Below, piece after piece: positions 43,562-52,519 of a stretch of 64,000 bases of DNA. The notes under the pieces are model-generated. The model did no database searches. It was given only the letters and a program-made list of their open reading frames with translations, and was not told the DNA's origin. Location of the stretch: contig CAZIJU010000005.1 of the NCBI GenBank assembly GCA_964539745.1, forward strand, positions 1 through 64,000. The letters run 5' to 3'. Position 1 is the stretch's first letter; every line of letters begins with the position of its first letter. Position numbers and translations under genes: made by a program. This DNA is from DSNY01 sp964539745. GTDB lineage: Bacteria; Pseudomonadota; Gammaproteobacteria; Burkholderiales; Burkholderiaceae_F.

Positions 43562-44980
43562 ATGCCCGATCCGCAATCCGAGCAAGCGCCCTTCCTCCGC
43601 TTCCTCGCGCAGTCGCGCGCGATCGCGGCTTCGACGAGCCCGATCGAGGTACGCGGGCGGCTTACGCGGGTGGCGGGTCTCGTGATGGAAGCGGTCGGAC
43701 TGAGGCTGCCGGTCGGCGCGCAGGTGATCGTGCGGCAGGACGCGTCGCTTGCCGTCGATGCGGAAGTCGTCGGCTTCAACGGCGAGCGGCTGTTCCTGAT
43801 GCCGGCGACCGATCCGTACGGGCTACGGCCGGGCGCGATGGTCGTGCCGCACGAACCCTCGGCCGCGCGCCCGCAGCTTTACCGAAACAACCACCCGCGC
43901 CGGCGCGCCGAGGACCGCACGCGGTATCTGCCGATGGGCGAGGCGCTGCTCGGCCGTGTGGTCGATCCGAACGGGCGCCCGCTGGACAGGCTCGGCGCGC
44001 TCGAAGGCGCCGAGCTGCAGCCGCTGGCGCGCCGGCCGATCAACGCGATGGAGCGCGAGCCGGTGCGCGAGCCGCTGGATGTCGGCGTGCGCGCGATCAA
44101 CGCGCTGGCCACCGTCGGTCGGGGGCAGCGCATGGGGCTGTTCGCCGGTTCGGGCGTGGGCAAAAGCGTGCTGCTGGGCATGATGGCCAAGTACACCAGT
44201 GCCGACGTGACCGTCGTCGGGCTGATCGGCGAACGCGGCCGCGAGGTCAAGGAGTTCATCGAGGACATCCTCGGCCCGCAGGGCTTGCGCCGCGCGGTCG
44301 TCGTCGCCGCGCCCGCGGACACGCCGCCGCTGCTGCGCATGCAGGGCGCCGCGTACGCGACCGCGATCGCCGAGCACTACCGCGACCGCGGCAAGCAGGT
44401 GCTGCTGCTGCTCGATTCGCTGACGCGCTACGCGATGGCCGCGCGCGAGATCGCGCTGGCGATCGGCGAGCCGCCCGCGACCAAAGGGTATCCGCCGTCG
44501 GTGTTCGCCAAGCTGCCGCAACTGGTCGAACGCGCAGGCAACGCGGCCGCGGGCTGCGGCTCGATCACCGCCTTCTACACGGTGCTCACCGAAGGCGACG
44601 ACCCGCAGGACCCGGTCGCGGATTCGGCGCGCGCGATCCTCGACGGACACATCGTGCTCTCGCGGCAGCTCGCCGATGCCGGGCACTACCCTGCGATCGA
44701 CGTCGAAGCGTCGATCTCGCGCGTGATGACCTCGATCGTCGGCCCCGATCAAATCGAACTGGCGCGCCGCTTCAAGGCCCTTTATTCGCGCTTCGCGCGC
44801 AACCGCGACTTGCTATCGGTAGGGGCCTACGTCCCCGGCAGCGACCGGGTGCTCGACGCGGCGATCGCGGCCTGGCCGCGGATGGAGGCGTTCCTGCAGC
44901 AATCGATGAACGAGGCCTCGTCGCTCGCCGAAGCGCACGGCCGTCTGGCCGCGTTGCTCAGCACCGTGGATGTGTCGTGA
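43562..44980 (+). CDS. fliI: Flagellar export ATPase FliI
   Basis: FliI is the hexameric ATPase of the export apparatus. The 472-residue product has the Walker A loop (GLFAGSGVGKSVLLGMMAKY), Walker B (VLLLLDSLTRYAMAARE) and the family segments KGYPPSVFAKLPQLVERAGN and SITAFYTVLTEGDDPQDPVA. The start ATG at 43562 is directly preceded by a heptamer-like motif that follows the modular repeat element. Confidence 0.97.
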   Translation: MPDPQSEQAPFLRFLAQSRAIAASTSPIEVRGRLTRVAGLVMEAVGLRLPVGAQVIVRQDASLAVDAEVVGFNGERLFLMPATDPYGLRPGAMVVPHEPSAARPQLYRNNHPRRRAEDRTRYLPMGEALLGRVVDPNGRPLDRLGALEGAELQPLARRPINAMEREPVREPLDVGVRAINALATVGRGQRMGLFAGSGVGKSVLLGMMAKYTSADVTVVGLIGERGREVKEFIEDILGPQGLRRAVVVAAPADTPPLLRMQGAAYATAIAEHYRDRGKQVLLLLDSLTRYAMAAREIALAIGEPPATKGYPPSVFAKLPQLVERAGNAAAGCGSITAFYTVLTEGDDPQDPVADSARAILDGHIVLSRQLADAGHYPAIDVEASISRVMTSIVGPDQIELARRFKALYSRFARNRDLLSVGAYVPGSDRVLDAAIAAWPRMEAFLQQSMNEASSLAEAHGRLAALLSTVDVS

Positions 44981-45132
44981 CGCCGGTCTTTCAGACCCCA
45001 ACCCGCGCCGCTGCGCGATGCGCCGCCGCGAGCGGCATCGGGACGCTTTTCCCGCGCGGATCGATCCGCGCCGCCCGCCGGGCGCGTCGGCAACCGGCGG
45101 TGCGCGCCGATCGCCATCCGAATTGAGCCGAC

Positions 45133-45585
45133 ATGGACACCGCCAACCTCGCCATGCTGATCGAATTGGCCGTGACGTCGCGCGACTCGGCGGCGGCGCG
45201 TCGCGCGCAGGCGGCGGCGAGCCTCGCTCAGGCGCGGTCGCAACTGGACGTTCTGCGCGGCTACGCGCGCGACTACGAGCGGCGGGCGCAGACGACGCTC
45301 ACGCAGGGTGTCGACATGGCCGCGCAGAACAATCTGCGCGCTTTCACGGCGAAGCTGCAACAGGCGATCGAGGCGCAGCAGCTCGAGGTCGAGCGGCGCG
45401 CGGCAGCGCTCGCCGCGGCCGACGAAGCGCTGCAACGGATGCAGCGGCGCGTGAAAAGCATGCAGGCGCTCGCCGAGCGGCGGCTTGCCGACGCGCGCCA
45501 GACGCTCGCCCGGCGCGAGCAGAAAACGCAGGACGAGCTTGCGCAATCGGGACGCGCAAGGCCGCTCGCTCCGTCCGAATGGTGA
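45133..45585 (+). CDS. fliJ: Flagellar export protein FliJ
   Basis: FliJ is the central coiled-coil stalk of the export ATPase. The 150-residue protein is a long helix hairpin (RAQAAASLAQARSQLDVLRG; FTAKLQQAIEAQQLEVERRA) with a short positively charged tail. It lies between fliI and fliK, 152 bases after fliI. Confidence 0.9.
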   Translation: MDTANLAMLIELAVTSRDSAAARRAQAAASLAQARSQLDVLRGYARDYERRAQTTLTQGVDMAAQNNLRAFTAKLQQAIEAQQLEVERRAAALAAADEALQRMQRRVKSMQALAERRLADARQTLARREQKTQDELAQSGRARPLAPSEW

Positions 45586-45598
45586 TCCGGGGACGCTG

Positions 45599-46780
45599 AT
45601 GAACGATCTGAACCTCGCCGCGCTGCAGGCAGCGCGCCAGGCCAACACGAGCGGCTCGCGCGGTGCACCCGCGCGCGACGCCGACGATGCCGCCGCCGAC
45701 TTCGACCGCGTGATGGCGCGCGTCGCACGTCAGGACGCCGCCTCGGCGCAGGCTCGCGAAGCGTCGGCCAACGGCGATGCGCCGCGGTCCGACGGCGACC
45801 CGGCGCCGTCGCCGCAGGCTGCCGCAGCGGACGACGGCGACGCCGCCCACGCCGGCACCGCCGCGAACGCGAATGCCGCGATCCCCGTCGCTGCGCAGCT
45901 CGCGGCGATCGTCATCACGAACGATCAGACTGCCGGCGCCACCGGACCGGACGACCGCGCGGCGGGCGTCGATTCGGCACCTGGCATCGAGCCTTTCGCC
46001 GCGTCCGCGCCGCAGGCACCGACGAACGGCCATCGGCAGCCGGCATCGAGCGTCGCGGATCCGACCGCTGAAAACGCGGCCGCGCATCCTGCGGAAGCGA
46101 AGGCGGCGCTGCCGCGCAACGCGGCGCGCGCTGCAGCGCCCGTCGGCGCACCTGCCGCCGTCGCGGACGCGGATCAGCCCAAAGCCGTCGAACCGACCGA
46201 CGTTGCGCCCGAACGTGTCGGCGAGCCGGTGCTGGCGCGCTTCGAGCCGACACCCGCGACCGCGCAGCCCGCATCGCGCGCCGAAAACTTCGGCGTACAC
46301 GACCCCGTCGCGCCGGCCTTCGCGGCGCATGCGCCGCAGACGTATTCGATCGCGCACGCGAAGATCGCCACGCCGGTGCTGCATCCTGGCTTCGGCGACG
46401 ATCTCGCCAACCGCGTCGTTTTCCTCGCCGGCCAGCGCGTGCAAAGCGCGGAGATCGCACTGACGCCCGCCGATCTCGGCCCGCTCGCGGTGACGATCGA
46501 ACTGCGCGGCCAGGAGGCGCATCTGTTCTTCGGTGCCGCGCACGCAACGACGCGCGCCGCGATCGAGGATGCGCTGCCGCGACTGCGCGAGATGTTCGCC
46601 GGCAGCGGCCTGCAACTGGCGGATGCGCAGATCGGCGATCACGCCCGGCGCGATTTTGCGCGGCCGCAGCGCGGCCCGGCCGATCCGATGCGAACGATCG
46701 GCGCGGTGCAGATCGCACCCGATCTGCTGCGTCCAGCGCGGCCCGCACGTCCGGACCGGCTGATCGACGTCATCGTCTGA
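45599..46780 (+). CDS. fliK: Flagellar hook-length control protein FliK
   Basis: FliK measures hook length and triggers the FlhB switch. The 393-residue product is Ala/Pro/Asp-rich and disordered in its first 270 residues, then has the C-terminal Flg_hook domain (SAEIALTPADLGPLAVTIEL; LREMFAGSGLQLADAQIGD). I chose ATG 45599 (MNDLNLAALQAAR). A second FliK family protein is encoded at 26278. Confidence 0.9.
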   Translation: MNDLNLAALQAARQANTSGSRGAPARDADDAAADFDRVMARVARQDAASAQAREASANGDAPRSDGDPAPSPQAAAADDGDAAHAGTAANANAAIPVAAQLAAIVITNDQTAGATGPDDRAAGVDSAPGIEPFAASAPQAPTNGHRQPASSVADPTAENAAAHPAEAKAALPRNAARAAAPVGAPAAVADADQPKAVEPTDVAPERVGEPVLARFEPTPATAQPASRAENFGVHDPVAPAFAAHAPQTYSIAHAKIATPVLHPGFGDDLANRVVFLAGQRVQSAEIALTPADLGPLAVTIELRGQEAHLFFGAAHATTRAAIEDALPRLREMFAGSGLQLADAQIGDHARRDFARPQRGPADPMRTIGAVQIAPDLLRPARPARPDRLIDVIV

Positions 46781-47062
46781 TCGGAACGCGCTCGTTTTAC
46801 GACGCGCAACATCGCGCCCGACGGGCCGCGGCGCCGGCAGCGACGATTTCGGCCGACGGGAACCTTGCCGCGGCCGCCGGGCGCGCGAAGCGCCGACGCG
46901 GGGACAGCCCGCAAGCGGCGATTCTCCATCGCAGGCGGGCGCCGCCGATTCTGGCCGCTTATCGCGGGATCGCGGCACCTCAAGCGCTCGAATAATCGTG
47001 CCGATAACGTCGCCCGCTGCGGCGGTCGACGTGCGTGATGTGGTTTCGACACGGAGTGCACG
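46781..47062. other. fliK-fliL spacer
   Basis: This 282-base gap holds no gene that I can support. It contains a strong sigma-28 promoter at 46980-47007 and otherwise high-G+C sequence without clear structure. Confidence 0.5.
46980..47007 (+). promoter_or_regulatory. Sigma-28 promoter upstream of fliL
   Basis: TCAAGCGC, 12 bases and a perfect GCCGATAA lie 55 bases before the fliL start. The spacer has the same length as at fliC. It suggests that fliLMNOPQR can also be transcribed late, by FliA. Confidence 0.75.
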
Positions 47063-47560
47063 ATGGCCGAAAAGGAAGCCAAGGTCGAGGAGGCCAAGGC
47101 ACCGAAGAAAAGCAAGTCCAAGCTGCTGCTGATCGTCGGCGTCGGTGCCGCGCTCGCGGCCGTCGGCGGCGGTGCGGCGGCGTATCTGCTGATCGGCAAG
47201 AAGGACGCGGCACACGTCGCCGAGCAAAAAGTCCAGCCGAAGAAGACGCCGGTCTTCGTCGATCTGGAGTCCTTCACCGTCAACCTGCGCGACGACGACG
47301 ACGACCGCTTCATGCAGGTCAAGCTCGTCGCAGAGGTCAAGGACGCGGCCGCCGGCGAAGTGCTGAAGAACATGATGCCCGCGGTGCGCAGCGAGATCCT
47401 GCTGCTGCTCGGTTCGAAGAAGGCGGCCGATCTCGCGACGCGCGAGGGCAAGGAAAAGCTCGCGCAGGAGATCGTCGCCGCCGCGAACAAGGTCCTCGAG
47501 CGCACGCCCGCCGAAAAGGGCGTCGAGGCGGTGAACTTCACGCACCTGATCGTGCAATGA
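47063..47560 (+). CDS. fliL: Flagellar basal body-associated protein FliL
   Basis: FliL surrounds and supports the stator. The 165-residue product has a lysine-rich cytosolic start, one membrane helix (LLLIVGVGAALAAVGGGAAA) and the periplasmic domain ending LERTPAEKGVEAVNFTHLIV, typical of the family. It begins a fliLMNOPQR run. Confidence 0.95.
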   Translation: MAEKEAKVEEAKAPKKSKSKLLLIVGVGAALAAVGGGAAAYLLIGKKDAAHVAEQKVQPKKTPVFVDLESFTVNLRDDDDDRFMQVKLVAEVKDAAAGEVLKNMMPAVRSEILLLLGSKKAADLATREGKEKLAQEIVAAANKVLERTPAEKGVEAVNFTHLIVQ

Positions 47561-47623
47561 CCTATCGCGCGGCGCAGGGCGCGCCATGCGTGCCGCCGCG
47601 GCGGCAGGCGCAACGGAACGACC

Positions 47624-48631
47624 ATGGCTGAGACCTTTCTGTCACAGGACGAAGTCGACGCGCTGCTCGAAGGTGTCACCGGAGAGCCGCAGAAGCTCGA
47701 GCGCGACGAAGGCGGGGGCGGCATCCGCGACTATGACATCGCGAACCAGGAGCGGATCGTCCGCGGGCGCATGCCCACGCTGGAGATCGTCAACGAGCGC
47801 TTTGCGCGAAACCTGCGCGTCGGACTGTTCAATTTCATTCGCCGCAGCCCCGAGATGTCGGTCGGCCCGGTGCGCGTGATCAAGTACTCGGCCTTCCTGC
47901 GCGACATCGCGGTGCCAACCAACATCAACATCGTCTCGGCCGCGCCGCTGCGCGGCAACGCGCTCGTGATCTTCGACCCGAAGCTGGTGTTCGCGGTAAT
48001 CGATACGCTGTTTGGCGGTACCGGAAAGCTGCATACGCGCATCGAGGGACGTGACTTCTCGCCGACCGAGAGCCGCATCATCCAGCGGCTGGTCGACGTG
48101 GCGCTCGCCGAATACACGAAGGCGTGGGGCGGGCTGTTCCGCTTCAAGTTCCAGCACCTGCGTTCGGAGATGCACACGCAGTTCGCCAACATCGCCACGC
48201 CGTCGGAGATCGTCGTCGCGACCACCTTCAACGTCGAGATCGGCGAGCAGAGCGGCGAGATGCACATCTGCTTCCCGTACTCGACGCTCGAGCCGATCCG
48301 CGACATCCTGTACTCGACGGTGCAGGGCGACGGGCACGAGCCCGACCGCCGCTGGGTGCGGATGCTGACGCAGCAGGTGCAGTCGGCCGAAGTCGAGCTG
48401 ACCGCCGAGTTGGCGCGCACGACGCTGACCGTCGGCGAACTGCTGAGGCTGCGCGTCGGCGATTTCATCGAGCTCCCGCTGAAAGAGGTGATCCACGCGC
48501 ACGTCGACGGCGTGCCGGTGATGGAGTGCCGCTTCGGCGCGGTCAACGGCCACACCGCGATACGGATCGAGAAACTGCTGAAGTACTCGCAACACACCGA
48601 CGGGCGATCCGTCGAAGGAACCGACCGATGA
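47624..48631 (+). CDS. fliM: Flagellar motor switch protein FliM
   Basis: FliM is the switch-ring subunit that binds phosphorylated CheY. The 335-residue product has the N-terminal CheY-binding segment (LSQDEVDALLEGV), the middle domain with the GGxG motif (DTLFGGTGKLHTR) and the C-terminal FliN-like domain (LLRLRVGDFIELPLKEVIHA). It overlaps the fliN start by four bases. Confidence 0.97.
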   Translation: MAETFLSQDEVDALLEGVTGEPQKLERDEGGGGIRDYDIANQERIVRGRMPTLEIVNERFARNLRVGLFNFIRRSPEMSVGPVRVIKYSAFLRDIAVPTNINIVSAAPLRGNALVIFDPKLVFAVIDTLFGGTGKLHTRIEGRDFSPTESRIIQRLVDVALAEYTKAWGGLFRFKFQHLRSEMHTQFANIATPSEIVVATTFNVEIGEQSGEMHICFPYSTLEPIRDILYSTVQGDGHEPDRRWVRMLTQQVQSAEVELTAELARTTLTVGELLRLRVGDFIELPLKEVIHAHVDGVPVMECRFGAVNGHTAIRIEKLLKYSQHTDGRSVEGTDR

Positions 48632-49050
48632 GCGATCAACTCGACCCCGCGCACGGCACCGGCGACGACTGGGCCGCGGCGCTCGCTGAACAAAAGGCGG
48701 CCGAGGGCTCCGTCACCGTTGACGCCGCGCAGCCCGCCAACATCTTCCAGCGTCTGACGCCCGGCGCTGCGGGGGCACCGGAAGGCGCGCAGGACATCGA
48801 CCTGATCCTCGACATCCCGGTCAACCTGACCGTCGAGCTGGGCCGCACGAAGATCCCGATCAAGAACATCCTGCAGCTCGCGCAGGGTTCGGTGATCGAA
48901 CTGGACGCGCTCGCCGGCGAGCCGATGGACGTTCTGGTCAACGGCTGCCTGATCGCGCAGGGCGAGGTCGTCGTCGTCAACGAGAAATTCGGCATCCGCT
49001 TGACCGACATCGTCACGCCGAGCGAGCGGATGCGAAGGCTGCACCGGTGA
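48628..49050 (+). CDS. fliN: Flagellar motor switch protein FliN
   Basis: FliN completes the C-ring and helps localise export complexes. The 140-residue protein has an acidic N-terminal extension and the C-terminal SpoA domain (DLILDIPVNLTVELGRTKIP; VIELDALAGEPMDVLVNG; IAQGEVVVVNEKFGIRLTDI). Its ATG overlaps the fliM stop (ATGA) and its stop overlaps fliO. Confidence 0.97.
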   Translation: MSDQLDPAHGTGDDWAAALAEQKAAEGSVTVDAAQPANIFQRLTPGAAGAPEGAQDIDLILDIPVNLTVELGRTKIPIKNILQLAQGSVIELDALAGEPMDVLVNGCLIAQGEVVVVNEKFGIRLTDIVTPSERMRRLHR

Positions 49051-49478
49051 TGCGGCGTGCGGTTGCTCGTCGGACGCCGGGCGAGGCGCGCGGGCCTACG
49101 CTCGCCGCGCTTGCCGCGCTCGTCCTACCCGCGGCCGCCCGCGCGCAGACCGCCGCGGCCGGCGCTGAGGGTCCGTCGCTCGCGCCGATGCTCGTCGCGC
49201 TCGTCTTCGTCCTGGCGCTGATTCCCGTGTCGATGTGGCTGCTGAAGCGCTTCGGCGGTGCCCAGCCGGCGGCGAGCGCCGGGCTGCGCGTCGTCGCGCA
49301 GCTTCCGCTCGGCCCGCGCGAGCGCATCGTCGTCGTCGAAGCCGGCGAACGTTGGCTGCTGCTCGGCGTCACCGCCGCGAGCATTACGCGCGTCGGCACG
49401 CTGCCCAAAGGCGATGCGAACGCGCTCGCCAGCTCGGCGACATCGTTCGCCTCGCTGATGACGAGGCTGCAGAAGTGA
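49050..49478 (+). CDS. fliO: Flagellar export assembly protein FliO
   Basis: FliO helps assemble the FliPQR export gate. The 142-residue product has a cleavable-looking signal (TLAALAALVLPAAARAQ), one membrane helix (LVALVFVLALIPVSMWLLKR) and the FliO domain (VVAQLPLGPRERIVVVEAGE). Either ATG 49050 or GTG 49047 can start it, both overlapping the fliN stop. Its own stop overlaps the GTG of fliP. Confidence 0.9.
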   Translation: MRRAVARRTPGEARGPTLAALAALVLPAAARAQTAAAGAEGPSLAPMLVALVFVLALIPVSMWLLKRFGGAQPAASAGLRVVAQLPLGPRERIVVVEAGERWLLLGVTAASITRVGTLPKGDANALASSATSFASLMTRLQK

Positions 49479-50359
49479 GCGGCACGTTCCGATCCCTTCT
49501 GCCCCCCTTTACGGCCGGGGCGCTCTTTCGCGGTCCGGCGTCGCTCTGCGCGTTCGCGAGACGGAAAGCCGTCCGCAGCCTGCTGTCACTCCCCTCTTTA
49601 AAAAACGGGGGGCGGGGGCGATTTCTCGGGCTCCCCGCACTGCTGCTCCTGCTGGCGCTGAGCCACCCCGCGCTCGCCCAAACCAGCCCGATCCAGGTCA
49701 CCGCCGCGCCGAGCGCCGGTGGCGGCACGACCTACTCGGTGCCGGTCCAGACGCTGCTGTTCTTCACGCTGCTCGCCTTCCTGCCGGCGGTGCTGCTGAT
49801 GATGACGAGCTTCACGCGCATCATCATCGTGCTGTCGCTGCTGCGCATGGCGCTCGGCACGCAGACGACGCCGCCGAACCAGGTGCTGATCGGGCTGGCG
49901 CTGTTCCTGACCTTCTTCGTGATGGGGCCCACGTTCGACCGCATCCACGACACGGCCTACGTGCCGTACCGCGACCAGAAACTGACCTTCGAGCAGGCGC
50001 TCGCGACCGGCTCGGCGCCGATGAGGGATTTCATGCTCAAGCACACGCGCGCCAACGATTTGGAGCTGTTTGCGCGCATGGGCCGCGTCGAAGGCGCAGA
50101 CAGCGCCGACAAGCTGCCGCTGCGCGTCGTGATCCCCGCCTTCGTCACGAGCGAACTGAAGACCGCGTTCCAGATCGGCTTCATGGTCTTCATCCCGTTC
50201 CTGATCATCGACATGGTGGTCGCCAGCGTGCTGATGTCGATGGGCATGATGATGCTGTCGCCGGTGCTGATCGCGCTGCCGTTCAAGCTGATGCTGTTCG
50301 TGCTCGCCGACGGCTGGAACCTGCTGATCGGTTCGTTGGTCGCGAGCTTCCAGATATGA
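49475..50359 (+). CDS. fliP: Flagellar export gate protein FliP
   Basis: FliP forms the central pore of the export gate with FliQ and FliR. The mature part is intact: signal peptide (LPALLLLLALSHPALAQ), membrane helices and the signatures FTRIIIVLSLLRMALGTQTT and LKTAFQIGFMVFIPFLIIDM. A GTG at 49475 overlapping the fliO stop gives 294 residues, about 50 more than usual; the extra N-terminal stretch spans a hairpin-like sequence (CCCCTCTTTAAAAAACGGGG). Translation may instead start closer to the signal peptide at a non-ATG codon. Confidence 0.93.
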   Translation: MSGTFRSLLPPFTAGALFRGPASLCAFARRKAVRSLLSLPSLKNGGRGRFLGLPALLLLLALSHPALAQTSPIQVTAAPSAGGGTTYSVPVQTLLFFTLLAFLPAVLLMMTSFTRIIIVLSLLRMALGTQTTPPNQVLIGLALFLTFFVMGPTFDRIHDTAYVPYRDQKLTFEQALATGSAPMRDFMLKHTRANDLELFARMGRVEGADSADKLPLRVVIPAFVTSELKTAFQIGFMVFIPFLIIDMVVASVLMSMGMMMLSPVLIALPFKLMLFVLADGWNLLIGSLVASFQI

Positions 50360-50389
50360 ACAACGCTTCGGCCAAGGCCGCTTACTTAT

Positions 50390-51048
50390 CGAGCATTACG
50401 AATCTTCGTGACACGACCGACCGCATGGCGCTCGCATCCGTCGCCCTTCGTCATTCCGAGCCGCAACGCCGCGATTGTCATTGCGAGCCGACTCGCGGCT
50501 CTTGTCATTCCGAGCCGACTCGCGGCTGTTGTCATTCCGAGCCGAAGGCGAGGAATCTCCGCGGCTCGCAACGCCGGGATCCCTCGCGTTCGCTCGGGAT
50601 GACAATGGGGAGTCATTCCAAGCCCAAGGCGAGGAATCTCGGCACCGCGCAACGCGGAGATCCCACGCATTCGCTCGGGATGACAAATCAGCGTCATCGC
50701 ACGCCGGCTTGGCTTCGTCGTTGCGCACCGCAAAGCCCCCCTGTCGTTCCGAGCCGCAACGCCGCGATTGTCATTGCGAGCCGCATCGCGGCTGTTGTCA
50801 TTCCGAGCCGAATCGCGGCTGTTGTCATTCCGAGCCGAAGGCGAGGAATCTCCGCGGCTCGCAACGCCGGGATCCCTCGCGTTCGCTCGGGATGACAATG
50901 GGGAGTCATTCCAAGCCCAAGGCGAGGAATCTCGGCGCCTCGCAGCCCGGAGATCCCTCGCGTTTGCTCGGGATGACGGAACCGGTGTCCCGACGGGCGA
51001 CGCGAACTTGCGTGGTTGCGGTGTCACGCGCTTGCGTAAGTCTCAATG
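50390..51048 (-). repeat. Modular repeat element, copy ii (fliP-fliQ)
   Basis: This 0.66-kb copy is inverted relative to the other two. Its right end (reverse of GCGAGCGCCA…GACACGAAGATTCGTAATGC) lies next to fliP, hairpin units follow (TCATTCCGAGCCGAAGGCGA, then GGAATCTC and others), the core lies near 50695-50750, and the left end (reverse of TTACGCAAGCGCGTGACACC) ends at 51048 beside a heptamer-type stretch. It splits the fliP-fliQ pair by 730 bases. Open frames inside are repeat read-through. Confidence 0.85.
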
Positions 51049-51089
51049 ATCCTGAATCCTGAATCCTCGATCCCAGATCGCCGGCGCCC
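51049..51089. repeat. Heptamer-type motif before fliQ
   Basis: ATCCTGAATCCTGAATCCTC and GATCCCAGATCG run from 51050 to 51075, directly following the modular element and 15 bases before the fliQ start. Confidence 0.65.
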
Positions 51090-51359
51090 ATGAACCCCCA
51101 ATCCGTCATCACCCTCGGCCAGCAGGCACTGTACGTGATGCTGATGATCGCCTCGCCGATGCTGATCGCCGCACTGGTCGTCGGGCTGATCGTCTCGATC
51201 CTGCAGGCGGCCACACAGATCAACGAGATGACGCTGTCGTTCATCCCGAAGCTCGTCGCGATCCTCGCTGCGCTGGTGATCGCCGGCCCCTGGATCATCA
51301 CCTACTACGTCGACTACGTGCGGCGTCTGTTCGAGTCGATCCCCACCGCGATCGGGTGA
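51090..51359 (+). CDS. fliQ: Flagellar export gate protein FliQ
   Basis: FliQ is the small two-helix subunit around the FliP/FliR pore. The 89 residues match the family fully (VITLGQQALYVMLMIASPML; VGLIVSILQAATQINEMTLS). Its upstream region is repeat DNA without an obvious ribosome site; a heptamer-filled 94-base spacer separates it from fliR. Confidence 0.97.
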   Translation: MNPQSVITLGQQALYVMLMIASPMLIAALVVGLIVSILQAATQINEMTLSFIPKLVAILAALVIAGPWIITYYVDYVRRLFESIPTAIG

Positions 51360-51453
51360 GGATCGGGGGCCCAGGATTCAGGATTCAGCGACAGCCGCGG
51401 ACGGCGCACGGCCACAGTCAGCCAAGTCCCAGTCCCTGGATCCCGAATCCTGA
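51360..51453. repeat. Heptamer-type motifs between fliQ and fliR
   Basis: CCAGGATTCAGGATTCAGCG lies at 51370-51389 and, oppositely oriented, CTGGATCCCGAATCCTGA runs right up to the fliR ATG at 51454. The two edges of the spacer are thus arranged as an inverted pair. Confidence 0.65.
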
Positions 51454-52221
51454 ATGATCACCTTCACCGCAGAACAGCTCGCCGCCTGGTACGGCGCGGT
51501 GTTCTGGCCGCTCGTGCGCGTGCTCGCGCTGTTCGCCGCGGCGCCGCTGCTCGCGCACCGCGCGATCCCGCTGCGGATCAAGGTCGGGCTGGCGCTCGCG
51601 GTGGCGGTCGTGCTGATGCCGGTCGTTGCCTCGCCGCCGATCACCGACGTGATGACCGCGCCGGGCTTCGCGCTGCTCGTGCAGAACATCCTGATCGGGC
51701 TCGTCATCGGCTTCACCGTGCGCGTGATATTCGCCGCGCTCGAGATCGCCGGCGAGCTGATCGGCCTGCAGATGGGGCTTTCGTTCGCCGGCTTCTTCAA
51801 CCCCGCGACCGGGCAGGCGCAGACGCCCGTGGCGAGCTTCATGTCGCTGCTCGCGCTGCTGATGTTCGTCGCGATCGACGGGCACCTGCTGCTGATCCAC
51901 GCGCTCGCCGAAAGCTTCCGGCTGTTCCCGCTTTCGTCCGGGGAGTTTGCGCTGCCGCTGACCTTCGAGCGCATCGTGCGGTTCGGCGCCGAGATGTTCG
52001 CCATCGGGCTTGCGGTCGCCTTGCCCTTCCTCGCGGTGATGCTGCTCACCAACGTCGTGCTGGGCGTGCTCGCGCGGATCGCGCCGCAACTGAACATCTT
52101 TGCCGTGGGCTTCCCGCTGACGCTGCTGGTCGGCCTGGCCGTGCTGTTCATGCTGCTGCCGTACATCGAGGCGCCGCTGCGCGCCGCGCTCGAACGCGGC
52201 GTCGGCGCGTGGGTGAACTGA
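51454..52221 (+). CDS. fliR: Flagellar export gate protein FliR
   Basis: FliR completes the export gate core. The 255-residue product has about six membrane helices with family motifs (VRVLALFAAAPLLAHRAIPL; GELIGLQMGLSFAGFFNPAT; ARIAPQLNIFAVGFPLTLLV). It is the last gene of the fliF-fliR series. Downstream the sequence turns into repeats and non-flagellar genes. Confidence 0.97.
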   Translation: MITFTAEQLAAWYGAVFWPLVRVLALFAAAPLLAHRAIPLRIKVGLALAVAVVLMPVVASPPITDVMTAPGFALLVQNILIGLVIGFTVRVIFAALEIAGELIGLQMGLSFAGFFNPATGQAQTPVASFMSLLALLMFVAIDGHLLLIHALAESFRLFPLSSGEFALPLTFERIVRFGAEMFAIGLAVALPFLAVMLLTNVVLGVLARIAPQLNIFAVGFPLTLLVGLAVLFMLLPYIEAPLRAALERGVGAWVN

Positions 52222-52519
52222 TTCGGATCGCGGATCGCGCACTCCCCGACGCGCGGGTCCGCTCGGCGAATGGCGGCCGCAGCAGACCGTGACCCGCGTG
52301 GGCGTCGGTCGGGGTGAGGCGCAGCCGAACCCCAACGGAACCAACCGCGTTGGGGTTCGCTTCGCTCACCCCAACCTACGTGGTGATGGAGCGTATCCCG
52401 TCGTTGCGGCTCGGGTCCTTGGCACTTGCCAGTGGTCCCCGCGCCGCGCCTGCCGCTACATCCCCCGGCGACCCCGCCGCGGTCGTCGGGGATCCTGAGA
52501 TGGGTTCTAGACTGCCCGC
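52222..52519. repeat. Palindromic repeats after fliR
   Basis: A long imperfect inverted repeat lies at 52311-52337 and 52348-52372 (GGGGTGAGGCGCAGCCGAAC paired with GTTCGCTTCGCTCACCCC). Downstream, around 52400-52500, GTTGCGGCTCGGG and TGGTCCCCGCGCCGCGCCT resemble sequences at 60800-60860. It could end fliR transcription, but there is no T run. Confidence 0.6.

Noticed and set aside
50356..50895. Protein gene after fliP
   Set aside because: The frame reads through the inverted modular element (HSEPQRRDCH-type repeats) and has no independent support.
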